In this document: positions 20,600-29,390 of the stretch, piece after piece
Layout: each line of letters starts with the position of its first letter
How positions within the stretch are numbered: the first letter of the stretch is position 1
NCBI GenBank assembly: GCA_029851415.1
Contig: CM056741.1
Coordinates: forward strand, 62,300,282 to 62,364,281
Direction of reading: 5' to 3'
DNA from: Eretmocerus hayati
Lineage: Eukaryota > Arthropoda > Insecta > Hymenoptera > Aphelinidae
DNA: 64,000 nt
Notes under the pieces: generated by a model
Database searches by the model: none
What the model saw: only the letters and a program-made list of their open reading frames with translations
What the model was told of the DNA's origin: nothing
Program-made: the position numbers and the translations under genes

Positions 20600-21310
20600 G
20601 GATTTCATGACCATGAGGTGATCTTACAATCTTTACGAAAAAAAAAAAAAAAAAAAACAGGTAACTAATTTTCTTGGAAATTATTCCGGATCACATTGTA
20701 CATTTAGCAAGACCTTCGAATCATTTACCGATGGATTTGGACTGTAAGGTAGAGAGATCGAGAGGAATTACAATTACGCAGTCAATGTCAAATATTGCCA
20801 TATATCTAACTCAAATTCAAGGTGATAAACATCACTGCGTAATCGTTCAACAGCCTCTAAATTCTTCACCGATGGATTATCTTATAAAAATTTCATGACT
20901 AGATGTCATTCTGGGTATTTTCCATTCTCACCGCGCACCAGAAAATTGTTTGAACAATTTCATCCAGCGTTTGGATTTTTTTTCCTCTCCTATATCACGC
21001 TCGAATTCCATGACCATGAGTTGATCTTACAATCTTTACGAAGAGTTTAAAGTGGTTTCTATGAAAAATATTCTTAATCACATGATTAAAAATATAGCTC
21101 CTCGAAAATGCGCATTCAGCAAGACCTTCGAATTATTTACCGAGGGATTTGAAGTGTGAGGTAGAAAGATCGAGAGGAATTACAATTACCTAGTTAATGT
21201 CAAATATTGCCATATATCTGACTCAAATTTAAGATAGTAAACATGACTGTGGGATGGTTCAATAGCCTTCAAATTCTTTACCGATGGATATGGAGCATCT
21301 TAGAATGAGT
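20600..21310. repeat. Tandem duplication of a roughly 400-bp non-coding unit
   Basis: The block from 20602 (CATGACCATGAGGTGATCTTACAATC) to about 20900 recurs at about 21009-21300 with roughly 80-85 per cent identity. A shorter third fragment lies at about 21445-21475. A-runs of about 18-20 bases lie at 20640 and 21357. The short frames inside are not conserved between copies, so it is probably non-coding. It separates the divergent polymerase and 117-residue genes. Confidence 0.75.
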
Positions 21311-21777
21311 GTACCTCATGTGATATTAATGATTTGACTTGTTTTTTTTTCTTCGATAAAAAAAAAAAAAAAAAAAGTGAGTGGGCATATGACGCAGAGA
21401 TAAAATAATCGAGATGGTTTGAATTCAACAATCCTTCAGTGTCAAATATTGTCATATAGCTTACTCAATCTCAAAGTTTCTCAACCGCATTATCATTCAA
21501 TGTGTGATATTTCTGTCTTATGATAGCATCAACTGAACAATAAAGTTTCTCAATCTTCCGCTATTATTCACATACAGAAGTTCTTTTCAGCTCTTCTCGT
21601 CTTAGTCCTATATGCGCATCATCACCGTGCGAGAGTGAAATATATGTGATTATCTCTCACGTACTAAATGAGTTTTTCCTGATCATAAGACTCGTATTTT
21701 TCTCTGTTATTTTTGGGGTATGCTTGTCTAAGTAGCATGGTGAGAGAGGGGAAAACAGCAGACCCAGAGAATTCGTC

Positions 21778-21812
21778 TATAAAATAGGAGCTATCGTGCC
21801 GTAGGTTCAGTC
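21778..21812 (+). promoter_or_regulatory. TATA-initiator core promoter
   Basis: TATAAAA at 21778-21784 and TCAGTC at 21807-21812, with 31 bp from the first T to the initiator A. The ATG at 21817 follows 8 bases later, so the leader would be very short. Confidence 0.65.
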
Positions 21813-21816
21813 GAAA

Positions 21817-22170
21817 ATGTTCCGACAACTCAACGAGGTAGCTGCCCAGCCACCAGTAAGAAAACTCTCCGAAGAAAAGAAAGGTGCAAAATTCGACGTG
21901 ATCGGGGGAAAAATTGTAACAACGCGATACGGACCTTCAGTTCTGTTGGATCTGCGCAATAAGAAGCAACAAATTTTCTCTGTGTTTCTTTCGAAAGCTC
22001 TAACGGAATTAATCAAGAACAATCAAGGAAGATACGAAAGACTCTTCAAGGAAGACGGAGGAGTTCAACTGACCCATCAAGGTAATGGAAAAGTTAAGTT
22101 CAACGGACCAGAAGATGCGGAAGAACCAGCGGTTCTCGTCGATTCCGACTCCTCTGAAGGAGAGTCTTGA
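21817..22170 (+). CDS. Small protein, probable OB-fold/ssDNA-binding-like
   Basis: 117 residues. The core VIGGKIVTTRYGPSVLLDLRNKKQQIFSVFLSKALTELI has the strand pattern of small proteins in insect mobile elements with TKYG...VLVEL...FLP motifs, which I take as an OB-fold-like single-strand DNA-binding type. The C-terminus GNGKVKFNG plus an acidic tail (EDAEEPAVLVDSDSSEGES) resembles single-strand binding proteins, whose acidic tails recruit partners. The acidic tail is seen directly; the function is inferred. A strong TATA-initiator pair lies just upstream. Its 3' end overlaps the next frame by 86 bases. Confidence 0.65.
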   Translation: MFRQLNEVAAQPPVRKLSEEKKGAKFDVIGGKIVTTRYGPSVLLDLRNKKQQIFSVFLSKALTELIKNNQGRYERLFKEDGGVQLTHQGNGKVKFNGPEDAEEPAVLVDSDSSEGES

Positions 22171-22532
22171 TACTCTCATTGAGACAATCGTGAAGGGTGT
22201 TATACATGGGGTTATACCCCATCTTAAATGTCCAAAGTGTGCGAATCATCTAACTCTCTGCAAGTTGGAATGTACTCAGACTACAGAAGATTGGAATAAT
22301 AATGATGCAACGATTGATGATAATGAAGACGAAGAGATTGATGTGTAAGTTTCAATGTATTTTTCTTTTGTCACGTGGTATTATAATCGTGAATCTACAA
22401 GTTTCGTTATCTATTTTCAGTGTTACTGTTGAGATGGACCTGCAAGTCGGGCAAGAAACGACGGTCCCATTGGAAAAGGGAACAATGAATGTTCGTCTTA
22501 AGCGCACTAATGAGGGTCATCCATCGAGTTAA
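22085..22532 (+). CDS. Small spliced protein with zinc-ribbon-like cysteines
   Basis: Exon 1 is 22085-22344 and exon 2 is 22421-22532. The donor GT-GTAAGT and acceptor TCTATTTTCAG keep the frame. The product has about 123 residues. A CPKC...C...C cluster (CPKCANHLTLCKLEC) suggests a small zinc-binding fold. An acidic patch follows (DDNEDEEID), then a second-exon tail with MDLQVGQETTVPLEKG. It overlaps the end of the preceding gene in another frame. A further downstream exon is possible: an acceptor near 22638 is followed by a Lys/Arg-rich frame ending 22692. I could not make it join in frame. The start codon is uncertain. Confidence 0.45.
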
Positions 22533-22741
22533 AAGAGAACGTCTAAACGGTGAGGAACTTTCCTTCTCATAACAGGTGTGAAAACAATGAAGCATTGTTT
22601 GTAATATTTCCCCTCCTCCCTTTGAAATATTTTTCAGGCGTAAGAGGCAATCACTCCGACTGCAGGAGAAGAAGATGAAGCAGAAAAAATAATCACACAT
22701 GCTGTAAGATGAGATTTCCTATGTAGTCATCGAGATGAGGA

Positions 22742-23095
22742 GAAATAAATCATCATAACGTAGACAATGACAATCGAATATTTCTTCTCCACCTTCAACA
22801 AATTGTTCTTTTAGACTCAATTCATGATGAGTATTCTCCAATTGTCCCTAGATGAAGGAAAGATTATTGTTGAATACATAACCATAATGATGGATTATTG
22901 ATTTTATTCGCTCCTTTTATAACGTAAAGTTCCAGTGGTCACATCATCACTATCTGATATTAATTGCTTATTACGTTCAGCATTGAGAGATAGTTTCGTT
23001 TGTTCCATATAGACTCTATGTGGGATGATTTCTTACGAGTTTCTTCCCTGTACGCAAAGTAAATTGATTACCTTTATTCGAGAGTTATCGAATAC
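22742..23095 (-). pseudogene. Decayed duplicate of DNA polymerase 3' end
   Basis: It aligns with 16388-16760. That region is the polymerase gene's 3' flank (AAATAAATCATCATAA at both) and the last roughly 65 codons, including matches to TTTTATTCGCT, CAGCATTGAG and TAGTTTCGTTTGTT. The frame is destroyed by indels. Together with the small genes lying just upstream of each copy, this suggests a segmental duplication within the element. Confidence 0.75.
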
Positions 23096-23159
23096 TTCTT
23101 CAACTCTACAAACACAGGGTTGTGAACCTTAAGAGATTCTAATACGGATAATGACTGTA

Positions 23160-23441
23160 TCACATGAATCTTTTCCAAGCTCAAAGAGAGATAATCTTGT
23201 TTTTCCATTTCCTAATCTCATCAGAACACTGCTTAAGCGCAAGACTTATCGAGTTAATAACCTTGCGATATATTATGGTGAGACCTACAAAGATGAGTAG
23301 AGGCAGCTCGAATCGAGAGCAATGGTCCCTTCCTCTCCATTATCATTATCTCTCAAGCTAACAATAGTCTCGCTGTACAGTCAAATAGTTAAAAGAGTGG
23401 CTCTCTCTTGCGCTAACCTGCTCATGTACAACATTGGAGTC

Positions 23442-23495
<54 letters not shown>

Positions 23496-24583
23496 CCCCG
23501 TTCATGATCTCATCTTTCGAGCTAGCGCAATGACTGCCGTTGTATAGCACAACAGTAGAAAGAATGAATATGTAGCAGTTGTAATGGCTTGATGACTTCT
23601 TCCAGTCTCATGATGCACGGATAGCATCGACTATATTTTGCTCGATTATTTTGATATTCGCGATTATATATAGCAATCAAAACTGCAGGTTGTGATTGAA
23701 TCAGTCTCTAGATCAATATCAGCAATATAATAAGTTAATTATTTGATCCGACGATCAGAGAAGATATTTAATTGAAGGTAATCTTATATTATTTCTTCCA
23801 CATTTTCCTCGTGAGTCCGAAAAAGAAGAGGGGGGGGGGGATTTTTTGATTCCTCCCACTCTCTATAAGCGGTAGTTCGAGCATATCGAGTCAGTAGGTC
23901 GCGGACTTCCATCGTGCCAACATCGACAATCTGATGCGGGTAATCTTCAAGTGAGTTCCAACACCCCCTGTCCTGTCGGTGTCATCCGCAACGCCTCCAG
24001 GTTAGTTCTCTCCCTCATCTTCTCAAATTCACCAAAGCTTCGATCATCGGTTTTTTTTCTCTCTCTCATCATTCGCGCACGTTCTTTACTCATGTCTCGT
24101 GCCATTTTCTGCTCTTACTAGACTATTTCAATATGGATTTGTATAATTATCTTCCTCGCGCTCAGTCTCTCATATGCAGCAATGTCTGGTCTATAACTAT
24201 ATATATATAGTGTCACTGTGTAGCTAAACAGTCAAATGAATGTGTATAGTTATCTCTCTCTCTTCCTCGCGCTCACTCTCTAATGTGGTACAATGTTCAA
24301 ACTATAACTATATAGTAGCGCTGATAGTGAGGCGCTGTATAGTCGAACAGTAGGAGGATTGACTACGTATCGTTATCTCTCGTATGGAACAATGTCTATG
24401 AATATGTTGCTATAAGCAGCTCTAGCGGCTTCATCACCTCCTCGAGAGCGGCTTCATCACCTCCTCGAGTCTAATATCCGGATTGTCGACTATACTTTTG
24501 CTCGGCTATTGATTGATTTTCGACATTATATAACTCTTTTGTTGTTTGGCCATACAACGAGGCTTTTAACTAGCTGGAGCTAG
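23160..24583. repeat. Repeat-rich right arm of Polinton
   Basis: There is no convincing gene. It holds a CT microsatellite (23444-23495), two related units of about 110 bp with TTCCTCGCGCTCA and CTATAACTATATA near 24150 and 24255, and a perfect local duplication AGCGGCTTCATCACCTCCTCGAG near 24424-24470. Diverged copies of the block ending CGACTATACTTTTGCTCG occur near 23628 and 24487. A G/A purine run lies near 23830. It sits just inside the right inverted repeat. Confidence 0.65.
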
Positions 24584-24988
24584 CTGGAACGATATCGTCT
24601 AAGGTACTCTGAACGGTACGTTGATTGATTCGACCATCGGTTTTCTTTCCCCTATATCATAGGCTCTCCTTGTCATGATCCGCGCGCGCACCACGCGTAC
24701 ATGCGAATCATCTACAGACCCGGACATCGTCCACTAGGTGCGACCTTGGATAAGGGTGGGAGGGGGTAGTAGTTCGATCTCAAGGGTGGAAAGGGGGGGG
24801 GGGGGTAGTAGTTCGACCTTGAGACAGCTAGATCTTCCCAGGAAACATTGTACCCTGGAAAAATCTAACTGCCCAGGGTGCTAAGTACGTCGTTATCACA
24901 TTGACCTTGGACATGTTCTTCTCATGGACGTCGTCTCCTGGGACAGGACTTGTCCGGGTCGATGTGGTAACGGCGTATAAGTACTACT
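24584..24988 (-). repeat. Polinton right terminal inverted repeat
   Basis: 405 bp, the complement of 6028-6430, with two more bases in the mononucleotide run near 24792. It ends in ...GTACTACT, the complement of the left AGTAGTAC. Confidence 0.95.
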
Positions 24989-25160
24989 CGAGTCATTTCA
25001 TGGAAAACTCTCCAATTGCTTCCCCAAGAGCCACCCAAATATTTTCATATTCAATGATGTCCTGATTGGTCTACAAGTAGAGGTGACAATTAAAATCAGA
25101 AGTGCCCTCAAAGCTCGACGAGAAAGAGCAGAGGGTCAAGCTCTCGGGCAGATTCAATGA
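24989..25160 (+). pseudogene. FLYWCH-MULE transposase, 3' part
   Basis: It begins with the second copy of the CGAGTC target duplication and continues the transposase frame with Glu-Ser to a stop at 25158-25160. It holds about 54 C-terminal codons, rich in Lys/Arg near the end (ALKARRERAEGQ). It has no start or promoter of its own and is the severed end of the gene at 4732-6027. Confidence 0.85.
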
Positions 25161-25436
25161 TCTTTTACTAAGATATATTGTTATATTTTGCAGTCAGACA
25201 ATGAATGTACTTTTTCTGGAATTTTTCGATTTTTGACAAATTTTTCTATGTGTATATATATGTATAAGGAAGTAACATTCAGTATCCATTAAAATCACAA
25301 TCATGCCCAAAATGAGATGTTTTTTCATCATAACTGATAGATAATGGTATTCAGTCTTGCGAAAGCAACCTATACTATATTTTCGAATGTGTGAGAACGA
25401 GGGGTGGGGAGACACAATAGCAACCTTCCGAGAAGT

Positions 25437-25559
25437 GAGCGGGCGCAGCTCATAACGCCGCATAGGCTTATCCCGGGCGCAGCTCATAACGCGACATAGG
25501 ATTAACCCGGGCGCAGATCATACATTTTTACTGACCGCGGGCGCAGTTAAGGATCGCCC
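25437..25559 (-). repeat. MULE right terminal inverted repeat
   Basis: The complement of the left end at 4424-4530. It has three units containing GCGCAG...CATAACGC and is followed by GTCATCCC (25560-25567), the right target duplication. Confidence 0.8.
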
Positions 25560-25567
25560 GTCATCCC

Positions 25568-27346
25568 CGATATAAATATACATAGGACGCGGAATTGATT
25601 ATTGTCATCCAGAGAGTCCATCTAATCCTGTTTGGAACGTATTTCTAAAATGGTTTTTTGTCATTTTTTTCCAGGTACGTACCCAATGATGATACGCCAT
25701 CTCCCGACCAGCAACGACAGAGTTATGGGCAAGTTTTTCAGCAATATGTATGAGCACCAAAAAATTACCATAGAATTCTCTATCGATTGTGAGCATCACG
25801 CAACAATTCCGTCACCTTGATTAAGTCAACCACTTGAAATATTAAATCGCTTTACCAGATCGATTCTTATGAGATTCAAGTTATCAGGACTTTCTTTATA
25901 GAATGTCTCCAAATTTCTGAACTTTAGAGTAATGAGACCACCAATCTTGTTCGGGATCCTTTTTTGGGAGTCATTTTTTTCTGTAAGAAATTTCATAGAA
26001 GATACTTCAACATTATTACATACAACGGAGTCCATTCTTTCTCACTTTACATACTTTATAATGTCAACAATATCGAGACCTTCATCTAAAAGAGTACGGC
26101 AAAGTACGTGCCTCCATGATTATTGAAATATATGAAAAGAGTCCAGAGAACCAAGATCAGGCAGGCAAATAGAGCTCAGAAAAAAATTTTCAAAAGAAGA
26201 GTGATTATGGATCAATGCTGACAAATGATTCAGAATATACCGTTAAATTGACCGAGATGAGATACTGCAATAAAAATGAAGAATACTAACTTTGCTATTA
26301 GAAAATTTGTATTCATAACAGCATTTTTCACTTGAGAATATATGAATATGAATGAATTTTATTTATTTGATAAAATTCTTTATCATACACCCGTGATAAT
26401 CTAAATAAAAGTCTGAATCTCCACATTTCCTATACGAAACATCATCTTGGAAAATGAACTCTGATAAATGCATGCATCTCTTCGAATTTTCAAACGTTTC
26501 CATGCTAGGCGAACAAGAAACTACATTGGGGAAACCAACTAAACTCGAAGAATCAATCTATCTCTGCTTCCCTGACGACTTTCAACACACTGCAAACCTC
26601 AGAGTTCATTTCCTCGGGCAAACTACATCAGAAACAAACAGAGCATTGCAAAATGGAACAAAGCATCAGATTCACTGTGTGTCAGAGCATAGTAATTGGT
26701 ATCCTTACGCTTGGCATAAATCACGACCCTAGTAATGCAACGTTGGCCACACAACTTCCTATATGTCTCGTTGCCGTCCATTAGTTCGATTCATGCCCCC
26801 TCTCCCTTTCTTCCTCCAATTCTCTAACCATTACTCTTGGACTCCTCGCAATCGATCCAAACAATGAGATTAAGGGCGCTAATTGTTAGGCCATATCGAG
26901 CTGCGTGACTACTGCTGTTTGACTCATACATTAACACGTGATGAATATGTCCTGTGTACAGTGACGAATATTTGAATGTAAATCAACGTTTGTGCAAATG
27001 AGCTGGAGATGTTGATTTAGGAGGTTCATCGGGTTCAGAGAATGATCGAGAACTGGATTTGTGGTGGGGTTGCATTCGTTGTAAAGAACCACGCCACAAC
27101 TTCGTCGACTACTCTGTTGCCATAATTTGTCGTAATTCAAAATATGAACAATTTCCCAATTTTGGGTCATGTGGATCCTTCTGCGTCAACCTGTTAGGTT
27201 TTAGAGGGAAATCTAGAAAGTTTTAGTCGAATGTATCTAGGTCTCTTTCGTAATGACCCGGAATGGTTCTCATGGCATGTCGCGGAAAGAGGCAAGAGAA
27301 AAAAGTGACGAGTATCATCAATCTTTGGTGAACGATACAGAATTAC
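25568..27346. other. Flanking DNA without recognised gene
   Basis: Only short open frames are present, the longest 92 codons at 26454-26732, and none is recognised. I see no transposon ends or RNA genes. Confidence 0.45.
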
Positions 27347-27451
27347 TAGGGTAAGTGTGCCTAATATGCCCCCATACCATAATAACCCCCTTTCAAGTTC
27401 TCTGATGTGAGCACCCGCAGACCTTGCCACGCATTTTTTCCATGCTTGTGG

Positions 27452-27691
27452 GGATGACAGATAAAGCGCTACGCCACGATTTTGCGCCGTACGCCACGAC
27501 CCAAAAATTAATTCCAGCGAATCCGACCATCGATGAACTGGATTTTTTGTTACAGTATCAGTCGTTGATTACGAGAATGAATCGAATCCATCGATGGTCG
27601 GGTTCGCTGGAATTAATTTTTGGGTCGTGGCGCGCGATAGCGCGTCGTGGGGTGGCGCAAAATCATAGCTTAGCGCTTTGTCTGTCATGAC
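27452..27691. repeat. Foldback palindrome
   Basis: The arms at about 27452-27537 and 27590-27691 are strongly complementary over the core CACGACCCAAAAATTAATTC. The left arm starts ATGACAGATAAAGCGC and the right ends GCGCTTTGTCTGTCAT. It is probably a MITE-like insertion inside the TA-flanked element. The 88-codon frame crossing it (27424-27690) is a by-product of the palindrome. Confidence 0.75.
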
Positions 27692-28639
27692 CCTTACGTT
27701 GAAATTTGAGAAAATAAACGTTTTGGGCCGATCCTAAGTGACCCAGGAATTCCTTAAAACAAGGAAACTGATTTTCGCTATCTCCACTACTCTGTTGGTC
27801 ACTAAAAACTATGCCAAACAGAGTTGATGGAATCAATTTTATTGAACCTTAGCTCATTTTTTGTCTTTGTCGAGACCTTAAGATGCTTTCTGCAGGATGT
27901 CAAAACCGATTTCCAGCCGATTTTGCGATAATATTACTAAAAAACTGCAGTGTTCCTGATTTGCCCCAACCTCTTTCTTCCGCTCATAGAGGGCTTTGTG
28001 TAATTTCACGACCACTTTTATCTCTTTTTTGTATGGATAATATTAGCTTCACGTGTATTTAGCTGTTTACAGCAGCGTGGAGCCTTTAGAATGCATCAGA
28101 TCTCACAAAATATGCTAAAAATTGATTTTTCATTTTTCTGAACCTAAAAAGGCCGCGTTCAAATGCGATTTTAGGATTCTCGGGATCAAAAATATATCCG
28201 CACTTCGCTTGCAAACCCATTCTGGATACTGGAGGACATGTCTGTACTAGTGCCCAAAATGGGCTACCGCGTTCAGAACTGGAAATATACTATTTTCAGG
28301 TTATGTTCACTCTAAATGAATGACAATATTTCAAGAAATACGACGATTGGTCTATTCAGCACATTATCGTAATCCTCTGGAATTGATTCACTTTTTCGTG
28401 GGTTGTGAATCGCGAGATGACTTTGGGCACATTAGGAACATACTGTCAAGAATCCGCGAAAACTCTTCATTGAGTAAATTAAGATAGCTCGGCTCCAATT
28501 TCTCAAAACCATAGGTTCTCTGGCTTATTTAATAGATTTTGAAACAAGTTTCAGAATATGCTGAAGTGCACTGAATAATGAGAGTTATTGTAGATTTTTT
28601 GTCCTTGATGATAAATATTAAAGTTGGTGTCTTGTCGAT

Positions 28640-28728
28640 CTTGAAGGACGGTGGGGAATTAAATCAATTCCCAAAAATTCGCGTTGGAAATGTTGGGAAT
28701 TGATTTAATCCCCCACCGTCCTTCAAGG
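28640..28728. repeat. Short foldback hairpin
   Basis: The arms CTTGAAGGACGGTGGGG-AATTAAATCAATTCCCA and their complement are separated by about 20 bases. It could be a small MITE or a strong hairpin. Confidence 0.75.
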
Positions 28729-28899
28729 TTGACAGTAACCTTAATATGCATTGAATAATATTGAGATATGCCATAACTATGAGCAAAACAAAATTAGTGG
28801 GGGCCCAGTAGGCACACTTACCTTAGATATGATGAAAACTATTTTTTGCAACTGTGTGCGCGAAGTTGTAAAAAAATGAGACTTCTCTTCATTATTTAC

Positions 28900-29010
28900 A
28901 GTGCGAGAAGTAATGCGTGAATGACTTCTCGCACAGTTTTACATTTACGCACTGGTGGAGTGTGCGTAAATGTAACTTCTCGCTCTACTGCATTTTCATT
29001 CACGCACAGT
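28900..29010. repeat. GCGAGAAGT foldback, minor copy
   Basis: It contains inverted GTGCGAGAAGT/ACTTCTCGCAC and TTTACGCAC/GTGCGTAAA elements around 28903-28990, the same vocabulary as the larger palindrome at 29118-29390. Confidence 0.55.
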
Positions 29011-29117
29011 TCCAAAATATGATGTCACGTCATCCCTTTGAATTTGGCCTTTCTTGAAAACTTCGTTTCCAAGATAATCTTGCTCGGACAGTGGTGCATT
29101 TAATTACAACTTCGCGC

Positions 29118-29390
29118 ACAGTTGCAAAAAATAGTATACGCAACACGTGCGAGAAGTTTCCGCACACGTTGCCAACTCGCGCGAGAAGTAACATTTACGC
29201 ACACTTCGAAACTTCTCGCACACCTAGAAGTACATATTTACGCACGCTCGCTTCGCGAGCATGCGTAAATGTGTTCTTCTGGGTGTGCGAGAAGTTTCGA
29301 AGTGTGCGTAAATGTTACTTCTCGCACTCGTTTGGCAACTTGTGCGGAAATTGACCTTCTCGCACTTGTTACGTAATATACTATTCCAGT
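29118..29390. repeat. Large GCGAGAAGT palindrome
   Basis: The inverted arms are about 125 bp each around a centre near 29251 (GCTCGCTTCGCGAGC). The arms contain GCGAGAAGTAACATTTACGC and its complement. The ends are AATAGTATACG on the left and TAATATACTATTCC on the right. The AATAGTA ends recall the foldback modules at 2985-3850 and 44110-44510. It is probably a hairpin-type non-autonomous element. Confidence 0.75.

Larger units (their letters stand above)
6028..24988 (+). mobile_element. Polinton/Maverick element, apparently complete
   Basis: It is 18,961 bp long and begins AGTAGTACTTATACGCC at both ends, in line with the 5'-AG typical of Polintons. It has a perfect 6-bp target duplication and inverted repeats of about 400 bp. 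Its genes include family B DNA polymerase, DDE integrase, packaging ATPase, adenain-like protease, major capsid protein and penton-like protein, which are the Polinton core set. No core frame shows an unexplained stop once two short introns and one likely programmed frameshift are allowed. The near-identical ends and intact frames suggest recent insertion and possible activity, either as a transposon or as a virus-like particle producer. Confidence 0.95.
4424..25559 (+). mobile_element. MULE-type DNA transposon, split by a nested Polinton
   Basis: The ends are inverted repeats starting GGACGACCCTTAACTGCGCC on the left and, on the complement, GGGCGATCCTTAACTGCGCC on the right. They are flanked by an 8-bp target duplication. 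Without the Polinton and one copy of its target duplication the element is about 2.17 kb. It encodes one spliced transposase with FLYWCH and MULE domains. The class is supported by the transposase, the target-duplication length and the end structure. The subfamily (Phantom-like or other) is not settled. Confidence 0.85.
27349..28823. mobile_element. Non-autonomous TA-flanked DNA transposon
   Basis: The ends are inverted: GGGTAAGTGTGCCTAATATG on the left and, on the complement, AGGTAAGTGTGCCTACTGGG on the right. TA dinucleotides lie outside both (27347-27348 and 28824-28825). It is about 1475 bp long with no transposase frame. A TA target duplication and short inverted ends suggest Tc1/mariner-like mobilisation. 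Two foldbacks are nested inside. Confidence 0.65.

Noticed and set aside
27424..27690. 88-codon plus-strand frame
   Set aside because: It coincides with the foldback at 27452-27691 and is a by-product of it.
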